A stretch of 64,000 bases of DNA from Deltaproteobacteria bacterium (lineage in GTDB: Bacteria; Myxococcota; Kuafuiibacteriia; Kuafuiibacteriales; Kuafuiibacteriaceae). The stretch spans positions 1,488,001 to 1,552,000 of the forward strand of contig JADJBV010000002.1 of the NCBI GenBank assembly GCA_016703535.1. Direction: 5' to 3'. Under the pieces are notes generated by a model. The model was given only the letters and a program-made list of their open reading frames with translations, had not been told where the DNA came from and searched no databases. Below, one piece after another: positions 7,474 through 15,877 of the stretch. Each line of letters begins with the position of its first letter. The stretch's first letter is position 1. A program made the translations under genes and the position numbers.

Positions 7474-8136
7474 ATGGTGACGCTGGACGGGATCGAGATC
7501 GAAAGTCAGGTCGAGGGGCTGGTCGCCGGGCTGGTGGTGGCCCGGGGGTGTCGAGTGGCCCCGGCAGGTCCGGCCTTGAGCCAAACTTTGGATCAGGCGA
7601 TCGCCGCGGCCGCCCTGCGGACCGACCTCGAGGCCCCCACCAAGTTGGTGCGGGATCTGCTGCGGCACGGGCGCTACAAGCCGACCGGCCGGGGCAAGCC
7701 GGCCAGCGAATACCTGGTCAACGCCGCCAAAGAGGCTCGTTTCCCGCGGATCAACAACCTGGTCGACGCCAACAACCTGGTCTCCTTGGAGTCGTTGTTG
7801 CCCATCTCCTTGATCGACTTACGGCGCGCCGGTGCCCACCAGTTTCGACTGCGGCGCGGCAAGCCCGGTGAGGTGTACGTGTTCAACGCGGCGGGCCAGA
7901 CCATCGAGCTGGAAGATCTGCTGTTGGTGTCGCGGCTCCCCGATGACGTCGCCTGCGCCAATCCGGTGAAGGATTCGATGGCGACCAAACTCGACGATCA
8001 AGCGCAAGACGTGCTTGGGGTCCTCTACGCGCCGAGCGGCCTACATCAGGTGTTGGCCCAGGCGACCCGGCGTTTCGCCGAGGTCCTGGCCACCATGGCC
8101 GATGCCGAGCGGGTGGAGCACGCCGTCTTGGCGTAG
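7474..8136 (+). CDS. free-standing B3/B4 (tRNA editing-like) domain protein
   Basis: A 220-residue protein matching the B3/B4 domain, the editing fold found in the beta subunit of phenylalanyl-tRNA synthetase and also as separate proteins. The characteristic core is around residues 75-150 (RFPRINNLVDANNLVSLES, then LRRGKPGEVYVFNAAGQ). Free-standing members are proposed to hydrolyse mischarged aminoacyl-tRNAs; the substrate is unknown here. An in-frame ATG at 7435 exists, but the promoter-like hexamers fit the ATG at 7474. It is followed by an unrelated secreted lipoprotein gene. The fold is well supported; activity is inferred from the family. Confidence 0.82.
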   Translation: MVTLDGIEIESQVEGLVAGLVVARGCRVAPAGPALSQTLDQAIAAAALRTDLEAPTKLVRDLLRHGRYKPTGRGKPASEYLVNAAKEARFPRINNLVDANNLVSLESLLPISLIDLRRAGAHQFRLRRGKPGEVYVFNAAGQTIELEDLLLVSRLPDDVACANPVKDSMATKLDDQAQDVLGVLYAPSGLHQVLAQATRRFAEVLATMADAERVEHAVLA

Positions 8137-8155
8137 GCCCCGCCTTCGGCCGCGG

Positions 8156-8184
8156 TTGCGGCACTATCCCCTTGCCCCTATCCT
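8156..8184 (+). promoter_or_regulatory. promoter for near-leaderless beta-helix lipoprotein gene
   Basis: TTGCGG (8156-8161), 17 bases, TATCCT (8179-8184), 8 bases to the GTG at 8193, with no Shine-Dalgarno. This is one of the clearest examples of the arrangement in the window. Confidence 0.45.
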
Positions 8185-8192
8185 GTTTCCGC

Positions 8193-10391
8193 GTGCGGCG
8201 TGGACGAGCTTGGCTCTGGTCGGCGGCAACCTCGGCCTGGGCAGTCGCCTGCACTTCGAACGAAGCCTTGCCCCTGCCGGACGTCGAAGGGGCCGCGACC
8301 ATCTTGGTCTTCGAGTTGGGCGGGGGTGCTCCTCGGGTCACCGCCACGACGCCCGATGGGTTGATCGTCCGCAGCTTCGTGCGCGGCGCCGAACGCCGGG
8401 TGTGGTTGGCCCTCCTGCGGGAGGCGCCCGAACAGCTGGAGCTCATCCCAGAGTTCCCGGTCACGGACACGCCCAGCGGCAGTCCGCTGCCCACGCCGAT
8501 TTCGGTCCTGGAGCTGTCGACGGTGGGCTCCGATTGGCGAGAGCTCACCCCACTGCCCGAAGAGGTCACCAACTTCCGTCTGCCCCTGACGTCGCCGACT
8601 TTGTGCGTGCAGAGTGGCCGCTGCTACGGGCCGGACCCCGGTGACCTCGCCTGCGTTGACTGCGAGGTCGCCGCCGAGCCGATCGCGCCTGCTCCGCCGG
8701 CCCTCCCGGTCCTGACCCCCTGCCCACCTGGGTGGATCCTGGAGGAGAGCGAGTCTGCCACCACCACCCCCGATCGTTGTCACGTCGCCGTCGAGGCCTG
8801 TCAGGCCTTTGCGCTGGCCCTGCCGAGTGCACCGAGCTGCGCGCCGATCGCCGCGTGCGGCGCCGGGCGCTACCGGGAGCCCTTGCCCACCGGGCCAACC
8901 CATCGTTACGTCGGACCGGATCCCGGCGGGGTACCGATGGAGCGGGTCCATCCGGATCTGGCAACGGCTCTTGCGGCGTCGGGCACCGGCGACCACCTGG
9001 TCCTTTCTCGAGGCGATCACCAGTGGGTGGGGCCGGCGCCGAGCGGGCTCTACGTCCAGGGGGCCTGCCCCGAGGCAACGACCTTGACCACACCTTCAGC
9101 GTGGCCCAGCGGCGCCGTGAACCTCGAGGGTCTCAGCATCGCGGGGCCGCTCAACGTCGACGACGGTGTGGTGGTGGTGGGCGAGAGGGTCTTGATCGAG
9201 GGGCCGGTCACGGTCCAGGCCTTGGGTTCTTTGACCCTCCGAGGGAGCGGGGTCGTCGCCACCACCACGGTCAGCGTTTGGGGGGCCTTGTCCTTGGTGG
9301 GCGTTTCCTGGCGGGGGCCCGGGCCCAGCGCCTTGGGTGGGGCCCAACTCCAGCTCGAGGACGTCGCTTGGGTCGGAGGAGAAATGCAAGTTGGCTTGCG
9401 AATCCAAGATCAGGCCCAGGTGGTGGTGCGGCGCTCCTCCTTTCGCGGCTACGAGGTGGCGATCCGCCAGCTCGGCGGGGCGTTGACGTTGGAGCAACTC
9501 GACCTCCAAGAAGGGCGGATCGGGGTTGAGCTGGTCGACGGCCGGCTGGTGGCCCAAGGGATCGACCTACGAAACTTCCGCGCGGTCGGGATCTTGGTGA
9601 ACGGAGGCAACCTCGAGCTCTCCGATCTGGTGATCGAGTCGAGCGGTCAGCGCGGCGAAGCTGGTTTTGGCGGCCTGACGATCTTCAGCGACACCCCCCG
9701 CTGCAGTCAGGCGATCACCACCTTCACTGGCCGGCGGCTTTTCCTCTTGGACAACGCGGGCGTCGCCATGACGCTCTCCTGCACCCTGGCGGTCCTCGAG
9801 GATCTGGTGGTTCGGCAGACCCGCGGCCAGGGCGTGCACCTCTCCACGGGCGAACTCCAAGGTGATCGCTGGGAGATCACCGACAGCGCAGACGATGGGT
9901 TGACCGGAAAAGGGACCGGGCCCAACCCGGGGCAGGAGTTCCCGCTCGTGGCCGAGCTGCGGGACCTGCGGATCGAACGGAGCGGAGATGAGGCGATGTC
10001 GATCGGACGCGACTCGGACCTCAAGGTGGAGCGGGTCTGCCTCCGCCACGCGACGCCTCACGGCCTGGCGCTGCGGGGGCCGCGGGTGCAGGTTCGGATC
10101 CAGGAGGCGAAGATCGAGGAGTTCACCCGCCGCGGCGAAGCGGGGGCCGCGGTGCACTTGGCCGGCGAACTCGGCAACAGCCCGGTGCAGCTGTGGCTCG
10201 AAAACTTCGAGATCGAAAACGCAGGCTACGGCCTGGACCTCTTACCGGCCAGCGACGCCCACCTGCTGAACGGCTGGTTCCGCCACAACGAGGTGGTGTT
10301 TCGGATCCGCGGTGAGGTGCCCGAGGTGCGGGCGCTGTTGCGAGGCGTTCGGTTCATCGACAACGCCGAATATGGCCTGCCTGAGCGCTAG
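8193..10391 (+). CDS. secreted lipoprotein with Cys-rich region and parallel beta-helix
   Basis: A 732-residue predicted outer-surface or periplasmic lipoprotein. A basic N-terminus and hydrophobic stretch end in a lipobox-like TSAWAVAC (residue ~20). Residues ~135-240 are Cys/Pro-rich (CVQSGRCYG, CVDCEV, CPPGW), and from about 265 to the end the sequence is a right-handed beta-helix-like series of short repeats (LEGLSIAGPLNVDDG, LRDLRIERSGDEAMSIG). It is a clear paralogue of the gene at 42070: the same order of modules and shared phrases around the start of the helix. No catalytic signature of pectate lyases is evident, so binding or structural roles are as likely as enzymatic ones. The GTG at 8193 is preferred over the upstream in-frame ATG at 8172 because it fits the signal peptide and the promoter. 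Confidence 0.75.
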   Translation: MRRGRAWLWSAATSAWAVACTSNEALPLPDVEGAATILVFELGGGAPRVTATTPDGLIVRSFVRGAERRVWLALLREAPEQLELIPEFPVTDTPSGSPLPTPISVLELSTVGSDWRELTPLPEEVTNFRLPLTSPTLCVQSGRCYGPDPGDLACVDCEVAAEPIAPAPPALPVLTPCPPGWILEESESATTTPDRCHVAVEACQAFALALPSAPSCAPIAACGAGRYREPLPTGPTHRYVGPDPGGVPMERVHPDLATALAASGTGDHLVLSRGDHQWVGPAPSGLYVQGACPEATTLTTPSAWPSGAVNLEGLSIAGPLNVDDGVVVVGERVLIEGPVTVQALGSLTLRGSGVVATTTVSVWGALSLVGVSWRGPGPSALGGAQLQLEDVAWVGGEMQVGLRIQDQAQVVVRRSSFRGYEVAIRQLGGALTLEQLDLQEGRIGVELVDGRLVAQGIDLRNFRAVGILVNGGNLELSDLVIESSGQRGEAGFGGLTIFSDTPRCSQAITTFTGRRLFLLDNAGVAMTLSCTLAVLEDLVVRQTRGQGVHLSTGELQGDRWEITDSADDGLTGKGTGPNPGQEFPLVAELRDLRIERSGDEAMSIGRDSDLKVERVCLRHATPHGLALRGPRVQVRIQEAKIEEFTRRGEAGAAVHLAGELGNSPVQLWLENFEIENAGYGLDLLPASDAHLLNGWFRHNEVVFRIRGEVPEVRALLRGVRFIDNAEYGLPER

Positions 10392-10406
10392 CAGCCCGTT
10401 GAGGTA

Positions 10407-11351
10407 CTACGTCGCTTTGCGGGGATTGAACTCGCTGACCGCTTGCAGCTGCTCCAGGAGATCTCGCTCTTTGGCGCTGAGTTTGGTCGGCACGACGACC
10501 TTGACCTTGACGTAGAGATCACCGGGGGCTCCGTCTTTGCCGGGCTTCACGGGCAGGCCTTGGCCACGCAGGCGCAACTTCACGCCGCTGGAGGTGCCCT
10601 CGGGGATCCGCACCTTCACGGGGCCGCCGGGGGTGGCCATCTCCACCGAACTGCCCAGGGCCGCTTCCCACGGCGTGATGTCCAGGTTGGTGGTCAGGTC
10701 GCGGCCGTCGAGTTCGAAGTTGGGGTGGGGTTCGATGGTCAAGACCACGGTGACGTCGGGCTCTTTGAGCTTCATCCGGTCGCCTTCTTTGGCGCCGGCC
10801 GGGATCTTGAGGCGGATCTTGCGGGTTTCGGTGCGGCCGTTTTCGTCGGGCACGTCGAGGACCACGTTTAAGGTGGTGCCCAGGTAGGCGTGCTCCAGGG
10901 TGATCGCCAGCTGGACCTCCCGTTCCTTCTTGCGCTTGCTCCGTTCCCTCCGGAGGAAAAAGTCGAAGGGGTTGTTGAGGTCGTCGTTGCCGACCTTCAC
11001 GTCCTCGAAGTTGACGTCGCCGAAGCCGAAGTCCCGCGGGGAAAAGCCGGACCGGGCTCGCCCGCCAGGAGGTTTGGGGGGGCGGGGAGGGCGGCGGGGT
11101 TCACTGTTGCCGCTCGGGCGCCGACCGTCGGAGAAGCCGAAGGCGTCGTACCGGGCCCGTCGCTGTTCGTCCTTCAGGATGGCGTAGGCCGCCGCCAGCT
11201 GTTTGAATTTCTCTTCGGCGTCCGGGGCCTTGTTGACGTCGGGGTGGAGCTCCCGAGCGCGCTGCTTGTAGGCGGTCTGGATCTCCGCTTGGGTCGCAGT
11301 GCTCGTCACGCCCAGGACGGCGTAGAGATTCTCGCTGTCGGTGGTGGCCAT
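10407..11351 (-). CDS. DnaJ-like co-chaperone (CbpA type)
   Basis: A 314-residue J-domain protein. Residues 5-70 form the J domain with the HPD signature at 36-38 (RARELHPDVNK), required in the family to stimulate DnaK ATPase. A Gly/Pro/Arg-rich linker follows (75-115), then two C-terminal substrate-binding beta domains (about 145-300). The cysteine zinc-finger repeats of true DnaJ are absent, making it a class B or CbpA-type co-chaperone. It is divergent from the pseudokinase gene, with 63 bases between start codons. No dnaK or grpE is in the window. The assignment is firm; the particular client is unknown. Confidence 0.88.
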   Translation of the reverse strand: MATTDSENLYAVLGVTSTATQAEIQTAYKQRARELHPDVNKAPDAEEKFKQLAAAYAILKDEQRRARYDAFGFSDGRRPSGNSEPRRPPRPPKPPGGRARSGFSPRDFGFGDVNFEDVKVGNDDLNNPFDFFLRRERSKRKKEREVQLAITLEHAYLGTTLNVVLDVPDENGRTETRKIRLKIPAGAKEGDRMKLKEPDVTVVLTIEPHPNFELDGRDLTTNLDITPWEAALGSSVEMATPGGPVKVRIPEGTSSGVKLRLRGQGLPVKPGKDGAPGDLYVKVKVVVPTKLSAKERDLLEQLQAVSEFNPRKAT

Positions 11352-11375
11352 CTTGGTGCCGGCCGTCTTTTGTCC

Positions 11376-11405
11376 CTAACACACGCGCCGGGGCCAGGGT
11401 AGTAT
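11376..11405 (+). promoter_or_regulatory. promoter for pseudokinase gene
   Basis: CTAACA (11376-11381), 18 bases, TAGTAT (11400-11405), 9 bases to the ATG at 11415; no Shine-Dalgarno. Confidence 0.4.
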
Positions 11406-11414
11406 CCGGGCCCC

Positions 11415-12917
11415 ATGCGCCGTCCGGGAGCCCAGTTGACCCACGAAGTCCTCGTCGAAGAGGCCAGGTTCATCCTGCGAACCCTGCAACGATCCGACCT
11501 CTTTGGAGAGCGGGTCCGGCTGACCGAAGCCGAACGGGTCCTGGATCCGTCGATCTCCCTGAGCTTCGCCGACTACTGTGCCTTCTTGAACAAGTACGGT
11601 TACGTACGGATCGACCAGCTGGCCAACCTGGTGGAGGTCTCGGAGGGCGGCGGCCTGGTCGCCCAAGACCTGGACGACGCCGAGTTCCACGCCCGGCTCT
11701 CCCGCCACTTCGCCAAGGAGTTGGGCTCGACCACCGTGGCGACCTCGGCGCCCGCGCCGGTGCCCCAGGCCCCGTCCAGGAGTTTACCGCGCAACGAGGC
11801 CGGCCCGGTCTTGGAGAGCTCCGGCGCCCGCAGTCTGCGCCCCACCTTGGTGCCGTCTCAGACCGATCGGCCCGCCGCCTTGGACGACGTGTTGGATCGC
11901 CGTTATCGCCGGGGTGAGGCCATCGGCTCAGGCACGGTCGGCACGGTGTATCGCGGCCAACACGTGAGCCTGGGGCGGCGGATGGCCATCAAGGAGGCCC
12001 GCTCCATCTTCCAGTTCGCGAGTTACCTGCGGCGCGACGAGATCGTGCGGCGCTTGCGGACCACGGTCGAGACCCACGCGGGTCTGGTGCACCCCAACAT
12101 CATCCAGATCATCGACCAAAACCCGGAGCGCGAGCACCCCTACTTCGTCATGGAGTTGGCCACCGGCGGCAACCTCCGCCAGCGTTTGGTCAGGGAGGCC
12201 GAAGGTCGCCTGGATCTGGGCATCGCGGTGCGGGTGTTGATCCAGGTCTGTTACGCCCTGCGCTACGCCCATGCGCAAGGTGTCTTGCACTTGGGGCTCA
12301 AGCCCGAAAACGTGCTCTTCGACGGCCAGGGCAACGTCAAGCTCAGCGACTTTGGCATCGCCAAGATCACCGATCGGGCCGACGACAGCGGCCAGACGCC
12401 GGTGTTGGTCGGGGGTGGCACGGTCGGTTATTTGGCGCCGGAGCGTTTGCAGCCGGGCCGCGGCGATCACCAGGGCCTGACCCCGGCCGCCGACGTCTAC
12501 GGCTTGGGCATGCTCTTCTACGAGATGTTGACCGGCAAGTTGCCGGGCCGTCGCTCGCCGTTGCCCTCCCAAGCTCGCAAGGAGGTCCCGAGCGCCTTCG
12601 ACGACGTCTTCGATCGGATGACCCGCGACGAGATCGGCGAACGTTCGGCCTCCATCGACGACGTGCTGGAGGGCATCTACAAGGCCTTCCCGAGCAAAGA
12701 GGTCTACTCCCAAGGCACCATCTTGTTGTGGGCCGAAGATCCGCGGCCTTTGCCCGAGGTGGTGGCCGCGCCCACGGTGGTGCAGGCGACTGAAACCACC
12801 GAAGGCACCGAAGCCCCGGATCCCAGCGCCGATCTGGAGTTGGCCGACGGTCGAGCCGCCTCGACCGCGGTGGTGCGCAGCCGCCGCCCGGGCCCGCCCC
12901 CGCCCCCCAAGCGGTGA
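11415..12917 (+). CDS. Ser/Thr kinase-fold protein lacking the catalytic Asp (predicted pseudokinase)
   Basis: A 500-residue soluble protein. Residues 1-105 are an unrecognised helical domain, 105-155 a Pro/Ser linker, 163-430 a eukaryotic-type kinase fold, and the tail is Pro-rich. The Gly loop (IGSGTVGTVY), the beta3 Lys (MAIKEA, K193), DFG (312-314) and APE (LAPER) are present. The catalytic loop reads HLGLKPEN instead of HRDLKPEN at 292-299, so both the Arg and the proton-accepting Asp are gone; the codons ttg ggg are unambiguous in the sequence. It may still bind ATP but is unlikely to phosphorylate, so a scaffold or allosteric role is inferred. It precedes by 3 bases a protein with a FliK/T3SS-like C-terminus and is probably cotranscribed with it. 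Confidence 0.88.
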   Translation: MRRPGAQLTHEVLVEEARFILRTLQRSDLFGERVRLTEAERVLDPSISLSFADYCAFLNKYGYVRIDQLANLVEVSEGGGLVAQDLDDAEFHARLSRHFAKELGSTTVATSAPAPVPQAPSRSLPRNEAGPVLESSGARSLRPTLVPSQTDRPAALDDVLDRRYRRGEAIGSGTVGTVYRGQHVSLGRRMAIKEARSIFQFASYLRRDEIVRRLRTTVETHAGLVHPNIIQIIDQNPEREHPYFVMELATGGNLRQRLVREAEGRLDLGIAVRVLIQVCYALRYAHAQGVLHLGLKPENVLFDGQGNVKLSDFGIAKITDRADDSGQTPVLVGGGTVGYLAPERLQPGRGDHQGLTPAADVYGLGMLFYEMLTGKLPGRRSPLPSQARKEVPSAFDDVFDRMTRDEIGERSASIDDVLEGIYKAFPSKEVYSQGTILLWAEDPRPLPEVVAAPTVVQATETTEGTEAPDPSADLELADGRAASTAVVRSRRPGPPPPPKR

Positions 12918-12920
12918 GCC

Positions 12921-13571
12921 ATGAGTGAAGGTGATGAGGAGGATCCGATCCCCGATTGGATCGAAAGCGCCGAACCGACCGCGGTCGAGCGGGCCCTCCA
13001 AGATCCTCCACTTTCGCCGCCCAAAACCGCTCCGGATCTGTGGGTTGAGGTCACGCCGACCGCCAGCCCCAAGTTCAACTTGGGGGCGCCCGTTCAGGTG
13101 CAACGGCGTCCGGGGGTGAACGCCACCGCCCATCGGGCCCCTCGGCCGCCCAGCAAAGAGCGCAGTTATCCCAAGATGCGGGCGTTGCTCGGTACCCCCG
13201 AGGCTGTCCCCTACGGCAACGCCAGCCCCAAACCGCCGCCGGTGCCGGGCACTTTTTTTCCGGCGCCGCGGGTGCCCATTCGAAAGGCCGAGCCCGCGGA
13301 CCTCGACGAGCTGCTCCGGACCATGGCCGATGGCCTGATGATCGGCGAATCGCCCAACGGCCATACCGAGGTTCGGGTCACGCTGAAGGATGAGTTCTTC
13401 GCTGGCACCGAGCTGCGAATTCAGGTTGGCGACGGTGAGGTGGAGGCCACCTTGGTGCCGCCGGATCGAGAGATCTACTGGCAGCTCAACGGCAACGTCG
13501 AGGCCTTGAAGGCCCGGTTGGAAGAGAAGGGCCTGCGGGTCACCCGGGTGACGGTGGTCGAGCCGGTATGA
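12921..13571 (+). CDS. protein with FliK/HrpP-like (type III secretion) C-terminal domain
   Basis: A 216-residue protein. Residues 1-125 are Pro-rich and apparently disordered. Residues ~130-215 resemble the C-terminal domain of flagellar hook-length/T3SS needle-length regulators: a strand pair (EVRVTLKDEFFAGTELRIQV), a second pair (EVEATLVPPDREI) and a helix followed by a final strand (EALKARLEEKGLRVTRVTVV). In those families this domain contacts the export gate and switches substrate specificity. No other T3SS or flagellar gene is in the window, and the immediate neighbours are a pseudokinase (3-base gap) and a CPBP protease (4-base overlap). The similarity is recognised from pattern alone and is moderate; the export link is inference. 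Confidence 0.55.
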   Translation: MSEGDEEDPIPDWIESAEPTAVERALQDPPLSPPKTAPDLWVEVTPTASPKFNLGAPVQVQRRPGVNATAHRAPRPPSKERSYPKMRALLGTPEAVPYGNASPKPPPVPGTFFPAPRVPIRKAEPADLDELLRTMADGLMIGESPNGHTEVRVTLKDEFFAGTELRIQVGDGEVEATLVPPDREIYWQLNGNVEALKARLEEKGLRVTRVTVVEPV

Positions 13572-14356
13572 GCCGCGGCGGGCGGGCGATCGTCTTCATT
13601 TATCTCGGCACCTTCTTCGCCTTCTTCGCCATGTTGAGCGGGTTTTTGGTCTTGGCGGTGGCCCGACCGTTTTTGGGGGGCGGCGAAGTGCGGCACCTCT
13701 TGCTCAGCGTCCTGGTGGCGGCCGTGGTGTTGAGCAGCTTGGCGTTCCTCTATTCGGGCGTGGTCGGGGCGGCGGGCCTGCCGAAGGTGGTGGCCCGGCT
13801 CGGCCTCGGGTCCCGGCCGGTGCCCCTCGAACTTTTGGTGGCCAGCTTGGGCGTCCTCGGGGCCAGCTTCTTCTTGGATGGGCTGATTCAACGGCTGGGC
13901 TGGTCCGAGGTGGGGGCCTTGGCCGAACTTCAGCAAAAACTCTCGGCCTTGCCGTTGTCCGGCAAGTTGGTGGCGGCCTTGGCCCTGGGATTTTTTCCGG
14001 GCGTGGGCGAGGAGCTCTTTTTCCGGGGTTACCTGCTGCGCCGCCTGACCCGCCTCTCGGGCCTGACCCATGGCTTGCTCACCAGCTCGGTGGCCTTTGG
14101 CTTCTTTCACCTGGATCCAGTCCAAAGCCCGGCGGCGGCCCTGTTGGGTCTATACCTGGGGGGGGTATCGGTCCTGACCGGCTCTTTGTGGGCCCCCATC
14201 TGCGCCCACGCCGTCAACAACGCGGCGGCCACTTTGTTCACGATGATCGAACTGGAGGACGGTGCGGCTCGAGTGTTGGCCCTGACCGGCCTGGTCGCCG
14301 CGATTTCAGCCCTTTTTGTGCTGCGGCAACGGCGGGCCGTCTTGCCTCGGCCGTAA
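13568..14356 (+). CDS. CPBP-family intramembrane metalloprotease
   Basis: A 262-residue polytopic membrane protein with about seven hydrophobic segments. The CPBP (Rce1-like) motifs are in order: GEELFFRGYLLRR (EExxxR) near 153, FGFFHLD (FxxxH) near 178 and a final H-x3-N-like motif (CAHAVNNA) near 220. Members cleave prenylated proteins or, in bacteria, process or confer immunity to small peptides; the substrate is unknown here. Its ATG overlaps the previous stop as ATGA (13568-13571), implying translational coupling with the FliK-like protein and so a shared operon with the pseudokinase. The family call is strong; any functional link to those two genes is inferred from the coupling. Confidence 0.87.
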   Translation: MSRGGRAIVFIYLGTFFAFFAMLSGFLVLAVARPFLGGGEVRHLLLSVLVAAVVLSSLAFLYSGVVGAAGLPKVVARLGLGSRPVPLELLVASLGVLGASFFLDGLIQRLGWSEVGALAELQQKLSALPLSGKLVAALALGFFPGVGEELFFRGYLLRRLTRLSGLTHGLLTSSVAFGFFHLDPVQSPAAALLGLYLGGVSVLTGSLWAPICAHAVNNAAATLFTMIELEDGAARVLALTGLVAAISALFVLRQRRAVLPRP

Positions 14357-14370
14357 GCGGACGCCACACT
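14342..14370 (+). promoter_or_regulatory. possible promoter for M32 carboxypeptidase gene
   Basis: TTGCCT (14342-14347), 17 bases, CACACT (14365-14370), 7 bases to the ATG at 14378. The -10 is weak. Confidence 0.3.
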
Positions 14371-14377
14371 GCCGGCG

Positions 14378-15877
14378 ATGACCGATCGGCACGCGCCTCT
14401 GTGGGCCAGGATGTTCGAACTCAAAGACCTGGAAGGGGTCCTGGGGCTCCTCTCTTGGGACGAAGAGACCTACGCGCCCAGCGGTGCTCGCCCGGCTCGA
14501 GGGCGCCAGACGGGTACCGTCGAGGCCTTGCGACATCAACGCCTGGTCGATCCGGCCCTGGGGGATCAGATCCAAGGGGCCCTCGCCGATGGGGCCCTCA
14601 CCGCCGAACAACACCTGATGGCCAAACGCCTCGAGCGGCAGCGGAACCTGGCGGTCAAGGTGCCCGAGTCCTTGGTCAAGGCCTTCGCCGAGGCCCGCTC
14701 GACGGCCCTCGAGGCCTGGCAGAAGGCCAAGAAGGAGCGAAATTTTTCGCTGATGGAGAAGGAGCTGAGTGAGGTGTTGCGTTTGCTCGCTCAGAAGGCC
14801 GACGCCCTGGGGAGCACCACCGGCGTCAAATACGACGCCCTCCTGGACGAATACGAACCGGAGATGACGGTGGCGACCTTACGCCCCTTGTTCGCCCAGC
14901 TCCGGGCCGGCTTGGTGCCATTGGTCGAGCGCATCGCCGCCCGAGGTCGCCGCCCCGACACCAGCTTCCTCTCCCAACGTTACGATGATCAGAAGCAGTG
15001 GGACTTCACGATGTTGTTGTTGCGGGATCTGGGCTTCGACCTGGAGCGGGGGCGGCAAGATCGCTCCAGCCACCCCTTCACCTCGGCCGCCGCCCCTTCG
15101 GACGTGCGGGTCACGACCCGGATCTTCGAGGACAACCCCAGCTCGGCGATCTTCTCCACCATCCACGAGTGTGGTCACGGCCTCTACGAACAAGGCTTCG
15201 CCCGGGATCACGACCGCACCACCTTGGCGGCGGCCCCCAGCATGGGCATCCACGAGAGCCAGTCGCGGTTGTGGGAAAATCAGATCGGTCGGAGCCGGGC
15301 CTTTTGGGGGCACTACCTGCCGATGCTCAAGGCCTCTTTCCCGACCCAACTGGCCAAGGTGGATCTCGAGGCCTTTCATCGGGCCATCAACGTGGTCGAG
15401 CCGAGTTTGGTGCGGGTCGAAGCCGACGAGGTCACCTACAACCTGCACATCATCGTGCGCTTCGAGCTGGAGCAGGCGCTGCTGAGCGGCGACCTCAAGG
15501 TGGCTGAGCTCCCGGCCGCCTGGAACGCCAAGATGAAAGAGGTGTTGGGCGTAACGCCGACCCACGACGCCGAAGGATGCATGCAAGACATCCACTGGGC
15601 TTGGGGCGCCATCGGCTACTTCCCGACCTACACCTTGGGCAACCTCTACGCGGCCCAGCTGGTGCACGCTTACGAACGACATCACCCGGGCCTCTGGGAT
15701 GACGTGGCCAAGGGCAACTTTGCGCCGCTCCTCGGTTGGCTGCGGGCCAACATTCACCGGCGAGGTTTCACCGCCTCCGCTCAGCAGATCGTGGCCGACG
15801 CGGTGGGCGGCCCGTTGGAGATCGAGAGTTTCCTCGGTTACCTGCGCCAAAAATATCACGCCCTCTACGAGCTGTGA
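14378..15877 (+). CDS. thermostable carboxypeptidase, M32 family (Taq type)
   Basis: A 499-residue zinc metallocarboxypeptidase. The HExxH motif is HECGH (263-267, within STIHECGHGLYEQG) and the downstream zinc-ligand Glu lies in GIHESQSRLWEN. Other family marks are LLSWDEETYAPSGA near the N-terminus, HPFTSAA and DVRVTTRI. The length matches the usual ~500 residues. M32 enzymes release C-terminal residues with broad specificity in the cytoplasm. The gene begins 22 bases after the CPBP gene and ends in a GTGA overlap with a lipoprotein gene. The assignment is firm. Confidence 0.93.
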   Translation: MTDRHAPLWARMFELKDLEGVLGLLSWDEETYAPSGARPARGRQTGTVEALRHQRLVDPALGDQIQGALADGALTAEQHLMAKRLERQRNLAVKVPESLVKAFAEARSTALEAWQKAKKERNFSLMEKELSEVLRLLAQKADALGSTTGVKYDALLDEYEPEMTVATLRPLFAQLRAGLVPLVERIAARGRRPDTSFLSQRYDDQKQWDFTMLLLRDLGFDLERGRQDRSSHPFTSAAAPSDVRVTTRIFEDNPSSAIFSTIHECGHGLYEQGFARDHDRTTLAAAPSMGIHESQSRLWENQIGRSRAFWGHYLPMLKASFPTQLAKVDLEAFHRAINVVEPSLVRVEADEVTYNLHIIVRFELEQALLSGDLKVAELPAAWNAKMKEVLGVTPTHDAEGCMQDIHWAWGAIGYFPTYTLGNLYAAQLVHAYERHHPGLWDDVAKGNFAPLLGWLRANIHRRGFTASAQQIVADAVGGPLEIESFLGYLRQKYHALYEL

